DNA of 53,385 nucleotides from Chitinophagales bacterium (GTDB lineage: Bacteria > Bacteroidota > Bacteroidia > Chitinophagales > Saprospiraceae): positions 1-53,385 of the forward strand of contig JAAFJT010000024.1 of the NCBI GenBank assembly GCA_013298955.1, written 5' to 3'. Both the position numbers and the translations under genes were made by a program. Of this stretch, positions 41,401 to 50,826 are shown piece after piece; positions within the stretch are counted from its first letter, which is position 1, and the number at the start of each line of letters is the position of its first letter. Under the pieces are notes generated by a model. It had not been told where the DNA came from. It searched no databases and saw only the letters and a list, made by a program, of their open reading frames with translations.

Positions 41401-43554
41401 TGCCGCAGTTGCATTGTTTGGTCTGGAATTGTTACTTGCCATTGCGTCCATACAAGTAAAATCGACCCATTGGCTGAAACATTGGTCTGTATTGTCAATC
41501 AATGCGGTACCATTTGCGTTTGGCACTTGCATTTTGCGCACTAAGTATTTCAAATTTCTGCTATTTGTACAGTTATCTGTGCTGGCACGATTCAAACTTG
41601 TTGCTTGAAGGCGTACTGAACCACTATTAGGGGTACCATTACCAGAACCTAATGCTAATTGTAGGTATTCAATACATACAGGTTGTGGTTTTGCATTGTC
41701 AATAACTAAAATTCTAAATCTTTGAGTTGCCTTTGCATATCCACAAGCATCTGCAACCGTTACAGTTACAACAAGCCCATCCAAATTGTTAATTACAGTA
41801 TTTGGTGCTACACTCTCTTGTGTCAAATCAAAATCTCCACCAAAAGATATTGTAGTTTCGCCTGTTGAAGCATTGTAAACTGGCGTACCTGTAACAGTAA
41901 GACGGTTATCACTGGTGGTAATAACGACTTGCCCACTGATGGCAGTACAACCTACATCTTTTGCACTCAATGTAAATGCGACTCGACCTGTACATGTATT
42001 CGTATTTCCAATTGCTGTAATATCCATAATATCAGCATCTGGACCAATAACGGTCGGAGAACCTTCAATCATCGAACCTGTAAAAGGGCGATTGGAAACT
42101 TGTACGGCTGAAACATCTCTCTTGAAAAGTGCAGCAACATTGGTAACTCCACCAATCGTTTCAGGTATAATATCACCATTTGCATCTCTTGTACATACGT
42201 AATTGGATGTAGTTTGATAAGTTACATAACTTGCTCTAACTACTGGGGCAGAAAGGTCTAAGTTTTTGATATTTTGTTCGCCTAATTCAAGGGTAGATAG
42301 ATTAGATGGATTAGCCCCAATTTGAGCAGGGCAAGTATTTACGCTTGCACCACACCAATTTTGTAATCTCCAGTTTCTAAGTTTTTTAAAACTACCCGTA
42401 CATAAATTTAAATCATTATCACTATAAGTAACACTAATGCCACAGGTAGTACCACCTGATTTTAAATAAACAATATCATAATCTGTTACTAATGCAGCTT
42501 TTATATCTGTAAGATACTGAGCAACTTGTGCTGGTGTTGGATTAGATAAACATGCTGGAAATGCAGCAGGTGCAGCAACTTTAGGAACAAATAGCATAGG
42601 ATAAGCAGAGAAACTGCGCCCACGCGCTCCTGTTAAAATAGTCTCTGGTCCAAAATCTACAATATTACTTGTACAATTAAACACTGTATCAAATGGTCTT
42701 ACAATGGTCATTGTTGCGTCCAATCGTTTCACAGCTATTACCTGATAACAACTTTTAGCATTGTTATAAGCGTCTGTTACAGTAAATTTACGGAAGATAA
42801 ACTTGATAATTGAAGTAGGGTTAGCAGCAATTAAATTTGCAATATCAGTACTAACAATACTTGGAACGGCATTCACTCCCACTAAATTAGATGTTACAGA
42901 GCCAGCTAAGGTTGCCCATTGTGTTGCTGTTAAACTACCAGGTGCTTGAGCAGCAAGTGCAACCGCAGCAAGATTTGGAAATGGTGTTGTACAAGAACTT
43001 TCAACGGTAAAGTCTGAATATGTAACAGAAGCAGGTGCGGAACAATCATTGTACCAACCACTCATAGCGTTAGGAGCTGTTCCATTTGGAAGAACTAATG
43101 CAGGTGATGATTGAATGGTTCCTGTTGTGGCAAGGTCTGCTTGTTGTAAGCAACTAATTGCTCTGTTTGTAGGGCAACGAATTACAGGAGCGTCTTTATC
43201 TTCAACTGTAACGTACCCCCAGCAAGTTCCCCCTGCCGAGTTTGTAACTTGAACTTGAAATGTTCTTCCTATATCACTTGAATAGATAGTCGCAGCAGTA
43301 GCACCCGTAGTCCAAGCACCATTCCTCAAAATTTGAACAGGGTCTGTTGTTGCAGCTACATAAGTAGAAAATGAAGTAGGAGTCAATAACTCACCAGCTG
43401 CAATAGGACGCGAGCAAGCAGTACCAAGTGTTGCATTTACTTCTCCAATACAACTTTGCGCATACGCCGAAGTCGTCAGCAACACCGTCAGCACCCCTGC
43501 GCTGAGTATCCGCCAACATTTAGAAAGACCGAATGTAATTTTCGTCTTTGTCAT
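38470..43554 (-). CDS. giant T9SS-exported surface protein with dockerin-like and cohesin-like domains, copy 1
   Basis: A 1,694-residue secreted protein. It has a signal peptide (MTKTKITFGLSKCW..., cut after AYAQ), then about 1,250 residues of repeated beta-sandwich (HYR/Ig-like) segments with DNVAPIV, DDKMKPTC-like linkers and many cysteines. Near residues 1320-1430 follow a carboxypeptidase-regulatory-like domain and a dockerin type I-like domain (GVTTYDIALMSRHILG, AADVNGDRELNTGDMIALRR, and VGDLNSSA). A cohesin-like domain (about 1470-1600) and a T9SS type A sorting domain (about 1610-1694, LYQNEPNPFDGTTKIGF ... KKMIIIE) end the protein. It is exported by T9SS and anchored or released at the surface. 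It is a tandem paralogue of 44676-49676 and has a 780-nt leader. Confidence 0.92.
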   Translation of the reverse strand: MTKTKITFGLSKCWRILSAGVLTVLLTTSAYAQSCIGEVNATLGTACSRPIAAGELLTPTSFSTYVAATTDPVQILRNGAWTTGATAATIYSSDIGRTFQVQVTNSAGGTCWGYVTVEDKDAPVIRCPTNRAISCLQQADLATTGTIQSSPALVLPNGTAPNAMSGWYNDCSAPASVTYSDFTVESSCTTPFPNLAAVALAAQAPGSLTATQWATLAGSVTSNLVGVNAVPSIVSTDIANLIAANPTSIIKFIFRKFTVTDAYNNAKSCYQVIAVKRLDATMTIVRPFDTVFNCTSNIVDFGPETILTGARGRSFSAYPMLFVPKVAAPAAFPACLSNPTPAQVAQYLTDIKAALVTDYDIVYLKSGGTTCGISVTYSDNDLNLCTGSFKKLRNWRLQNWCGASVNTCPAQIGANPSNLSTLELGEQNIKNLDLSAPVVRASYVTYQTTSNYVCTRDANGDIIPETIGGVTNVAALFKRDVSAVQVSNRPFTGSMIEGSPTVIGPDADIMDITAIGNTNTCTGRVAFTLSAKDVGCTAISGQVVITTSDNRLTVTGTPVYNASTGETTISFGGDFDLTQESVAPNTVINNLDGLVVTVTVADACGYAKATQRFRILVIDNAKPQPVCIEYLQLALGSGNGTPNSGSVRLQATSLNRASTDNCTNSRNLKYLVRKMQVPNANGTALIDNTDQCFSQWVDFTCMDAMASNNSRPNNATAATIQVVMRVCDEAGNYNDCMVQVLVEDKMKPTCIPPAPLNINCNTYANLWDLSNYGTPAYYDNCSANIDELPAQFALNNCKIGTITRSWVVTDKFDNRSLPCTQLITVKGISDFTVDFPDDTIASCFGGVRTAEQAKNAMLTNSRDKDGHIENNGCGVIAVEVSDRFPDASGDGSCYKVLRKYRVIDWCRYNPNNAAENVSCYGRPVLQVAGQPLVGDQHSNPNWNSAVNGNAPSWDNLHVGIAAGETSRTGDQLKERKFRDADIYNFSANSFTGDIADDLIVRENIRKIYASGVRNNSLLPTNRDHWTYADGIICFTQTIKVVDNVAPIVSEEADNLEICDYGTGGNCSARYTHTLVGTDQCEGGNGTLGLTYSWTLVRTDGLPIVPASAGVAVVMSYSGATNAIDIPSLPYDVTYKINWTLADRCGNSGHDEYEIRFRDCKKPGITCSNINAEIMPTTGNVGGGGQIEVWASEFINSIADNCAIDRNKVRVRRQGAGQGYPAAAANRAITFTCNDYTANASHTVLVEVWAVDESRNPSNGNIGNADFCLATVTLQNNMGACGPAGDVARINGGIQTEARTNVENVTVKATMNGSQLAGSVTTRTDGLFSLSGLTTAQNYAVRGERVDNPLNGVTTYDIALMSRHILGTEVLNSPFKIIAADVNGDRELNTGDMIALRRAVLHLAPTFPNNVQSWRFVNKTYAFRSATNPLAEDFPEVVNVTNAARGNNAADFIGIKVGDLNSSATANGLAGLDIRGGAGTVTLKTDDLNLVAGKTYTVQLKSDDFKVSGVQGTLNLANGYADQIAVTGQLPNMAEGNFGVFNNAVTMSWDGKANVETDVLTLTFRAKRDGKLSEILTVGSNLTYAEGYNATGESFSVNLKFNNGKVSGSEFALYQNEPNPFDGTTKIGFNLPESAKATLTIYDVTGKLVKIVEGNYTAGYNALQLTKTDMNANGVLYYRLESGNNTATKKMIIIE

Positions 43555-44337
43555 GAGATAAAATTTGTAATTTACAAATAAAGGATTTAAATAATTGTAA
43601 GTTTATAATACCAATATTTTTATCTTAAATAAGATAGGTTGTACACAAACATTTGTTTTTCAATCTTTTACATAGAAGCGTTGTCTTTTTAATTAGCTGC
43701 AAATCGGAAATCGGGTCATTACACAAAGGTTTCAAAACAGTTTGTCATCGCTATTACAAATGTTGCGGTGCTACGCACCTGTAAATGGACATAACAGAGA
43801 CTCTTTTTTACACAGCCAAGTGCAAAAAATCATATAAATACATGACTTTAAACCATTTCAGTATGCACTGAAATCGTTATACGAAAACCCGATTGAAATT
43901 AACTATTGAAATAGGAAATTGGTATCGAGCCTGTACGACGTGTTTTTACAGTCATGGTGTTGACCATAACGTGCGTATCGCAGACCCAAAATACCTAAGG
44001 AAAGAGCGTACATCAAGGTACCGCTATTCTGCCTCGAAAAAAGGCAAAAAAGACAGGAGGCTGATGCCGTCTCGATACTGAGGGGGGACGCAGTACGACG
44101 GTAAACAGTTTTAAAAAAAATTATAGAGTAAGCCGCGTTTGGATGGTTTAAGGGACAGTTTATGCTAACTTTAATGACTGTTCACGGGCTTCTCGCTCAA
44201 AAAAATGATGTTTGTTCCAAAAGTAACGCCCCTGATTGCGAGCGTAGAGTTAATTTTTAAGACATTTTTACGATTAAATATGGGATTTTTTTAGGTTTAA
44301 AAAGGCGTTTTGACAACGCATTTTTTGTTTGACCACA
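43555..44337 (-). promoter_or_regulatory. long transcribed leader of the first giant T9SS gene
   Basis: About 780 nt lie between the promoter and the ATG. There is no credible gene on either strand. It has well-formed small hairpins: GGTGC-TAC-GCACC (43767-43779), TTTCAGT-ATGC-ACTGAAA (43856-43873) and ATGGT-GTTG-ACCAT (43954-43967). The middle part (about 43900-44100) is clearly richer in G+C than the usual spacers of this genome, as expected for structured RNA. It matches no riboswitch class that I know. Confidence 0.5.
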
Positions 44338-44369
44338 CAAATATAGATTGTTGTAAAATACTATGCAAC
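44338..44369 (-). promoter_or_regulatory. promoter of the first giant T9SS gene
   Basis: On the minus strand GTTG (44366-44369), a 20-nt spacer and TATATTTG (44338-44345), one mismatch to the TTTG / TAnnTTTG consensus. The box region TATGCAA resembles that of the paralogue's promoter at 50430-50461. Confidence 0.7.
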
Positions 44370-44426
44370 TTATTCATAAATATATTTTTGGATTTTGATA
44401 AAAATACCGATTTTGTGGTAGATGGT

Positions 44427-44602
44427 TTCTAAACACATAGGACACATAGGTTTCATAGAACACATAGGTTTTTTCTATTCTATGATGTAAAAAATGAATT
44501 AAAAGTATCCATATTTTTTAAGAGAAATGCTCCTATATGCCCTATTGCCCTATGTGTCCTATTGTCCTATGTGTCCTATGAAATCTATGTGTCCTATGTG
44601 TT
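44427..44602. repeat. degenerate CACATAGG inverted repeat
   Basis: CACATAGGACACATAGG units near 44431-44470 face TCCTATGTG units at about 44530-44602. It is the same unit type as 1-418 but less regular, with no second palindrome in the centre. It lies between the terminator of the second giant gene and the promoter of the first. Confidence 0.8.
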
Positions 44603-44610
44603 TAAAAGAA

Positions 44611-44642
44611 AAAAGCCCCTCAGTGCAGTTGCACCGAGAGGC
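44611..44642 (-). terminator. terminator of the second giant T9SS gene
   Basis: On the minus strand GCCTCTCGGTGCA-act-TGCACTGAGGGGC-like stem, then TTTTTTCTTTT, 34 nt after the stop codon. It has the same stem as 38193-38225. Confidence 0.85.
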
Positions 44643-44675
44643 ATCCCAAAAACCGATTTAAAGCATATTTCTTTA

Positions 44676-47600
44676 TTATTCGATGATAATCATTTTTTTG
44701 GTTGCAGTGTTATTGCCGCTATCTAAACGATAGTACAATACCCCATTTGCATTCACATCCGCTTTGCTGATGTTGATAGCATTGTAACCTGTTGAATAAC
44801 TACCTTCTTTAACACTCAATACTCTACCTGTTGCATCGTAAACCGTCAAAGTTGCATTTGCCGCTTCTGGCAAGCTAAATCCAATTTTCGTCGTACCGTC
44901 GAATGGATTCGGCTCGTTTTGATATAAGGTAAACTCATTACCCGTTACTTTGCCGTTGTTGAATTGCAAGTTAACGCTGAAAGATTCACCTGCTGCATCG
45001 TACCCTTCTGCATACGTCAAGTTAGAACCAACCGTTAAGATTTCACTCAATTTTGCATTTTGTTTAGCGCGGAATGTCAATGTTAATACATCAGTTTCTG
45101 CGGCTGCTTTGCCATTCCAACTTGCGGTCACGGCATTGTCAAACAAACCAAAGTTACCTTCGCCCATGTTTGGCAATTGACCCGTTACTGAAATTTGGTC
45201 AACATAACCTTTTGCAAAATTAAAAGTTCCTTGCATACCTACTACCTTAAATTCCGTTGCGTTCAATTTCACCGTGTAAGTTTTGCCCGCTACTAAATTC
45301 AAGTCATCCGTTTTCAACACTAATGTACCTGCTGCACCGCGAATGCCTAAGCTCTCAAAACCATTTGCAATCGCACTACCATTTAAGTCACCCACTTTAA
45401 TCCCTACAAAATTCGCTGTATTCGTCCGTGCTGCATTGGTAGCGTTCACCACCTCTGGGAAATCTTCCCCAAGCGGATTCGCTGCACTGCGGAACGTGTA
45501 AGCACTGTTTACAAATCTCCAAGAAGGATTGTTGTTTGGTAACGCACTCGTGATGTGCAAAATCAAACGACGCAAGTTAATCATATCTGCTGTATTCACA
45601 TCTCTGTCATTGTTTACGTCTGCTGCAATGATTTTGTAAGGCGAATTTAACACTTCTGTACCCAAAATGTGGCGGCTAATCAACGCAATATCGTAGGTTG
45701 TCACCCCATTTAAAAGATTATCTGTTTTTTCACCACGTACTGCATAGTTTTGACCCATAGACAAACCACCGATGCTGAATGCACCATCTGCGCGGGTTGT
45801 GAATGCACCTGCTGCTACGCCATTTGCAGAAACTTTAACCGCAACATTCTCAATATTCGAGCGCGTTTCCGTTTGAACACCACCGCTAACCACAGCGCGA
45901 CGCTCATCTGTACCACCGCAAGCACCCATATTGTTTTGCAAAGTCACTGTTGACAAACAGAAGTCTGCATTACCTGCATTGTCCTGTGTCCAAACTTCCA
46001 CTTGTGCGGTGTGTGTTGCATTTGCATTATAATCATCACAAGTAAAAGTTACACCTGAACCCGTTGCTGGATAGCCTGTACCTGTACCTGCTTTTCTAAC
46101 TCTTACTTTTCTTTCTAATGTGTAACGGTCTGTACAGTTGTCTGCTACGGAAATAAACAACTCACGCGCCCAAATTTCAATCGCACCACCACCCGCAGGA
46201 TTTCCTGTTAAAGGCATGATTTCAGCATTGACTACCGCACAAACGATAGAAGGTTTTTTGCAATCGCGGAATTGAACCAAGTATTCATCATGTCCAGAGT
46301 TACCACACTTGTCTTCTGCTGTCCATTTCACGATGTAAATCGTATCGTAAGGCAAACTTGCAATCAAAATATGATTGGTAGAACCACTATCAACAATTGT
46401 ATTCGGTGCATACTTGCGTGCAATCGTCCAGTGGAAAGTCAAACCTTCTGTGCTAACACCACCTTGACATTGATCCGTTGCTTCCAACGTTTTTTCGTAA
46501 CGTGCTGCACAATTGCTTGCAGAACCATAATCACATGTTTCCAAAGCATCTGCTGTTTCAGTAACCGTTGGCGCAACATTATCAATCAATTTAATGATTT
46601 GTGTATAACAAATAACACCATCTGAGTACGCATATTGGCTACCAATCGGTTGGTCTGCACGGTATGGAGAATCTGCGCTACCATCCAAATCATCTGCATC
46701 TCTAAATTTACGCTCTTGTGCGTTCCCGCGATTCGCTAAATTTTCCCAAGCAGGTAAGTTACCAGTGAAATCATTGTCCCAAATCGTGTTGCTGTGAACG
46801 TCACCCGCTACCGGTTTTCCATAAGAATTGAAATTCTCATTGCTATTATTCGGGTTGAATTTACACCAGTCAATGACACGATATTTACGCAACACTTTGA
46901 AGCAAGAACCATCTGGATTTGCCGATAAGTTTCTATCTGAAACCTCTACGGCAAGAATGCCACAACCGTTGTTTTCAATATGTCCATCTACCGTACGTGC
47001 ATTTGTCAACATCGCATTTTTCGCTTCTTCCGCTGTTGGAATCACGCCGTAACAGTTTGCAACATAATCATCTGGAAAATCGACCGTGAAATCAGAAATC
47101 GATTTAACCGTAATCACTTGCTCACAAGTACCTAAGTTTGTATTACCGAATTTATCCGTCGCTTTCCATTTCCGAGTAATCGTACCTTGACGGCAGTTAT
47201 TCAAATTGAATATGGTTGGCAATTCTTCAATCGTAGCTGTACAGTTATCGTAATATGTAGCGTCACCATATTGTGCTGTATTCCATAAGTTTGAATAAGC
47301 ATTACATTTGATAACGTTGTCGCCAAATGGACCAATCGGTGTTGGAGGAACGCACGTTGGACGTACTTTATCTTCAATCAACACTTGTACCATACAATCG
47401 TTGTAGTTACCATACTCATCGCAAACACGCATTACGATACCAAGTGTGGTTGCAGTTGCCGTATTATTCAACGCATTGTTCGTTGACCAAGCATCGAAAC
47501 AATCAAATTCAACAAATTGTTTGTAACAATCATCTGTATTATTCACCTGAGTCGTACCATCTGCATTATGCTCTGTCATTCTGCGAACCAAATACCTCAA

Positions 47601-49676
47601 ATTTCTTTGATTGGTACAGTTATCAGTACTTGCACGGTTTAAGTTTTCAGCTTGCAAACGCGCTTTGCCATCTGTACCCAAAGCCAATTGCAAATATTCG
47701 ATACAGATAGGTTGCGGTTTTGCATTATCAATAACATTGATGTCAAAATTTTGAACTGCTTTTGCATATCCGCAAGCATCCGCTACCGTGAAAGTCACGC
47801 GGTAAGGCGTTGCAGCTACATCAAAATAACCTGTAAAGCGGTATTCTGTTTCGCCTGTTGTCGCATTGTAACGCGGATAACCTGTCGCTACCGTCAAACG
47901 GTTGTCACTTGAAGTCATCGTCACTTGTGAACCGGGTGTAACACAACCTGCATCCGTTGCTTTCAAGGTAATCGTTACATTACCACCACAACGTTGTGCA
48001 TCGCCCAAAGCCGTAATCGTGTGTACCAATACGCCAGAAGTAGCTCTTACATCACCTACAACACCGTTTTTACCAAACTCAACTAAGTAATCTGTAAACG
48101 CTTTTGTCGTTTGACGCGCTGTAACATCTTGTTTAGTGATTGCACCTGCTGCACCTTCTGCGATAACAGCACCTGCGGCATCTCTCGTACACAAATAACT
48201 GCTTGTTGTAATATAATCCGTGTAAAAAGCACTCACCGTTGGCGGAGTCAAATCCAAATATTTGATAACTTGTTCGCCTAATTCTACGGTAGATAAAGTC
48301 GTCAATGCTGGATTATCAGCAGCATTGGTTGGTACAGGGCAAATATTGAAACGCGCACCGCACCAGTTCAACAATCTCCACCGTCTCAATTTTTTGAAAC
48401 TGCCTGCACATAAAATCAAATCATTATCAATGTAAGTGACACTTACACCACAAGTATTATTACCCGGTTTGATTTGAATGGTGTCATAAGTAGCCAACAA
48501 TGCATTTGCAGCTGCAATCGTTGTTGGGCAAACAGGCACTGGAATAACACCTGTTTTAGGAATAAACATAATTGGAAACGCTGTCCAAGAATGTCCTGGT
48601 AACAAACCGCGTGCATCAATTGCACTTGGAGAAAAATCCGTAATATTTTGATGGCAACTCAATGTTTCATCAAAAGGACGAATAATCGTCATGGTTAAAT
48701 CTAAGCGTTTTACACCAATGAATTGGGTACATTCTGAATAATTACCATGAGCATCCGTCACTTTGAATTTACGCGCAATGATTTTTATAACATTGCCCGT
48801 ACCCAACGTTGTTACGATATTATTATAATCAGCATCTGAAATGCCTAAACGCGTCCGTTCTGCTAACGACAACTCTCCTGCTGTACCCGCAATAGTATAA
48901 GGCGTTGTACAAGAAGTTTCAGCCGTTGCATCTGTATAAGTAGTTGTTGCACTAGAACAGTCATAATACCAGCCATTCCCTGCAAGTCCTGTTACATTGG
49001 CAGGCAAAAAAGCTTCTGTTACAGGCGCACCTGGAGGTATTGCAAGTAAATCATCCGTCACAGTTGCAGTTGATGCAGTACCATCTGCCAATTTAATCGT
49101 ACCTGTTACACTTGGGTCTGTACTTTTCAAGCAATTAACCACAATTGGGTCTGGACACTTCAATACAGGATTGCTTTTTTCTTCCACATTCACCCAACTC
49201 CAACAAGTTGCTGCTATCGTTCCATTGGCGCGAACAATCGCAACCCGCATTTGAATCCTGCGTCCAACATCAGCAGTTGTTAATACTGCACTTGGAAGAA
49301 AACCAAACGGATACGTAGCACTTAGAGCAAAAGGTGTTATGGCAGCAGGTGCTGGCAATGCAGGCACCCAAGTATTCAGATTCAACCGTTGAACTACTGC
49401 ATTCGTACCACCGTACGCACCTAATATAGCTGCAATATCCGAACCTGGAGTCAATAAATCAAGTGGTGTAAGCACATTAGAGCAAATCGGCACTGCTGGA
49501 AACCCTGCTGGCGGAGCTACAATCGCACCATGAGGAAAAAGGCTTGTATTAATCTCGCCCGCACAACTTAAAGTGACTTGCGCTTGTGCTGTGGCTGTCA
49601 TTACAACTGCCATGGTCGCCGCTTGAATCACCTTCCAACACTTTGAAAGACTGAATGTAAGTTTCGTCTTTGTCAT
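44676..49676 (-). CDS. giant T9SS-exported surface protein with dockerin-like and cohesin-like domains, copy 2
   Basis: A 1,666-residue paralogue of the neighbouring gene, collinear along nearly its full length. The signal peptide starts MTKTKLTFSLSKCW and is cut near AQAQ; I use the ATG at 49676 since the frame upstream adds a sequence lacking in the paralogue. It has the same order: cysteine-rich beta-sandwich repeats, carboxypeptidase-regulatory-like and dockerin-like domain (IIAADVNNDRDVNTADMINLRR), cohesin-like domain (LVAGKTYTVKLNATEFKV), T9SS sorting domain. The N-terminal third is the most diverged; the C-terminal 350 residues are nearly the same, which suggests ongoing conversion or strong constraint. 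The presence of both cohesin-like and dockerin-like parts leaves room for self-assembly on the surface (inference). Confidence 0.92.
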   Translation of the reverse strand: MTKTKLTFSLSKCWKVIQAATMAVVMTATAQAQVTLSCAGEINTSLFPHGAIVAPPAGFPAVPICSNVLTPLDLLTPGSDIAAILGAYGGTNAVVQRLNLNTWVPALPAPAAITPFALSATYPFGFLPSAVLTTADVGRRIQMRVAIVRANGTIAATCWSWVNVEEKSNPVLKCPDPIVVNCLKSTDPSVTGTIKLADGTASTATVTDDLLAIPPGAPVTEAFLPANVTGLAGNGWYYDCSSATTTYTDATAETSCTTPYTIAGTAGELSLAERTRLGISDADYNNIVTTLGTGNVIKIIARKFKVTDAHGNYSECTQFIGVKRLDLTMTIIRPFDETLSCHQNITDFSPSAIDARGLLPGHSWTAFPIMFIPKTGVIPVPVCPTTIAAANALLATYDTIQIKPGNNTCGVSVTYIDNDLILCAGSFKKLRRWRLLNWCGARFNICPVPTNAADNPALTTLSTVELGEQVIKYLDLTPPTVSAFYTDYITTSSYLCTRDAAGAVIAEGAAGAITKQDVTARQTTKAFTDYLVEFGKNGVVGDVRATSGVLVHTITALGDAQRCGGNVTITLKATDAGCVTPGSQVTMTSSDNRLTVATGYPRYNATTGETEYRFTGYFDVAATPYRVTFTVADACGYAKAVQNFDINVIDNAKPQPICIEYLQLALGTDGKARLQAENLNRASTDNCTNQRNLRYLVRRMTEHNADGTTQVNNTDDCYKQFVEFDCFDAWSTNNALNNTATATTLGIVMRVCDEYGNYNDCMVQVLIEDKVRPTCVPPTPIGPFGDNVIKCNAYSNLWNTAQYGDATYYDNCTATIEELPTIFNLNNCRQGTITRKWKATDKFGNTNLGTCEQVITVKSISDFTVDFPDDYVANCYGVIPTAEEAKNAMLTNARTVDGHIENNGCGILAVEVSDRNLSANPDGSCFKVLRKYRVIDWCKFNPNNSNENFNSYGKPVAGDVHSNTIWDNDFTGNLPAWENLANRGNAQERKFRDADDLDGSADSPYRADQPIGSQYAYSDGVICYTQIIKLIDNVAPTVTETADALETCDYGSASNCAARYEKTLEATDQCQGGVSTEGLTFHWTIARKYAPNTIVDSGSTNHILIASLPYDTIYIVKWTAEDKCGNSGHDEYLVQFRDCKKPSIVCAVVNAEIMPLTGNPAGGGAIEIWARELFISVADNCTDRYTLERKVRVRKAGTGTGYPATGSGVTFTCDDYNANATHTAQVEVWTQDNAGNADFCLSTVTLQNNMGACGGTDERRAVVSGGVQTETRSNIENVAVKVSANGVAAGAFTTRADGAFSIGGLSMGQNYAVRGEKTDNLLNGVTTYDIALISRHILGTEVLNSPYKIIAADVNNDRDVNTADMINLRRLILHITSALPNNNPSWRFVNSAYTFRSAANPLGEDFPEVVNATNAARTNTANFVGIKVGDLNGSAIANGFESLGIRGAAGTLVLKTDDLNLVAGKTYTVKLNATEFKVVGMQGTFNFAKGYVDQISVTGQLPNMGEGNFGLFDNAVTASWNGKAAAETDVLTLTFRAKQNAKLSEILTVGSNLTYAEGYDAAGESFSVNLQFNNGKVTGNEFTLYQNEPNPFDGTTKIGFSLPEAANATLTVYDATGRVLSVKEGSYSTGYNAINISKADVNANGVLYYRLDSGNNTATKKMIIIE

Positions 49677-50429
49677 GAGAAAAAATTTGTTTTTAAAAGA
49701 AATAAGGTTCAAAGAGAAAAATAGATTGTAAGATATGTACCGTATTTTTTTAGTTCAATTAAATCATCGTCGTCGTTACAATCTGTGTGCGGTCTAAATG
49801 GCGGCTCTTGTCAAACTTCGTAAGGTGGTGTAGCGAATCGTTTCAAGTATGTATGCGGTCGGCTATCCATCTCCAAACCAGTGGTTTTGGGATAGTTTTT
49901 TGGCAAAAAAATCATTGCTCGCCATTCAAGGCAAGCGCATTTCAGGGCAATGGCAGCGCAAGACCATCCATTACGGGGGCATCAAAAGATTGAAATTCAA
50001 TGATTTACAATTTATTACAAATGAGTGAATGAAATCGGGGTGTTGGTGTCATGGGGAATCATGTTCTCGTGCATGCAGTGGGCAACACGAAAAGATTCTC
50101 CAATCATTCATCGTTTGAATGCAACAACCGTTTGCTGTTGGACAACATCTTGATTACTGGGGGGCAGTAACGGAGAAGATGATGCCTAAAATCCAATCAA
50201 TCATTTAAATGGGGGAAGGTAAATGGTTGCTTTTATGGATAACAGACTCGATTTACAGATAGCAATGGATTAAAAAATTAAAAAGATTTGAGTATTGTTA
50301 ACATCGCAGTTTGTTTTTTAAAGTTGTTTATAGACTTGCTTGCAAATATATTTTTTTAAAAGTTTGATTGTTAAAATTTCTTTTCGGCTGCTTGTCAACT
50401 AACAATTTGCTTTATGTCGCTTGACGATA
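49677..50429 (-). promoter_or_regulatory. long leader of the second giant T9SS gene
   Basis: About 750 nt lie between the promoter at 50430-50461 and the ATG. The part at about 49800-50210 is richer in G+C than normal spacers. On the opposite strand it has a 59-codon frame (49849-50028, starting MYAVGYPSPNQWFW) that I cannot assign. A second TATATTTG lies at 50343-50350 on the minus strand. The function is unknown; the position mirrors that of the leader before the first giant gene. Confidence 0.45.
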
Positions 50430-50461
50430 CAAATATAGGGGTGTCTTCAAAGTTATGCAAG
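50430..50461 (-). promoter_or_regulatory. promoter of the second giant T9SS gene
   Basis: On the minus strand CTTG (50458-50461), a 20-nt spacer and TATATTTG (50430-50437), one mismatch to the TTTG / TAnnTTTG consensus. Confidence 0.7.
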
Positions 50462-50826
50462 TGTTTTTTGAATATAATTTTGATTTTACTACAAAATACC
50501 AACGATTTGGTAGAAACAGGATACTGTGTTTTTTCTAATATAAAAAATAACTTATTAGGTTAGTTTTTTTATTTAAAAAACTGATATTCAAATACTTATA
50601 TTTGCATCATAACAAAATACATCCCTTTTTACACTTTTTTCTGAACCCATTCTAATCTATAAATATTTTCGCTAAATCTAATGTTAAATCAGGAAACAAC
50701 ATTGGTGAAATACTTTCATCTTGGAAAAAAAATTGAGCCGCACCATATTTTTGGTTGGGTTCAAAAATAAGCTATTTTCCATAAAGAAATGTCCTATTTT
50801 TGTAAAAAAACATCATTTTGCGCATT
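50462..50826. other. intergenic region with a plus-strand -7 element and a 29-codon frame
   Basis: TATATTTG (50597-50604, plus strand) precedes a frame at 50681-50770 (MLNQETTLVKYFHLGKKIEP...), which ends before the convergent xisI-like gene. The short frame could be a remnant of a truncated gene or a small peptide. Nothing else is visible in this AT-rich stretch. Confidence 0.3.

Noticed and set aside
43893-44081. 62-codon basic frame in the leader of the first giant gene
   Set aside because: Antisense to the predicted leader RNA, with arginine/lysine-rich composition typical of chance frames in structured RNA; no start signals.
49787-50028. Frames on the plus strand in the leader of the second giant gene (68 and 59 codons)
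   Set aside because: No promoter, no recognisable domain, and the two frames overlap in different registers; kept only as a remark in the leader entry.
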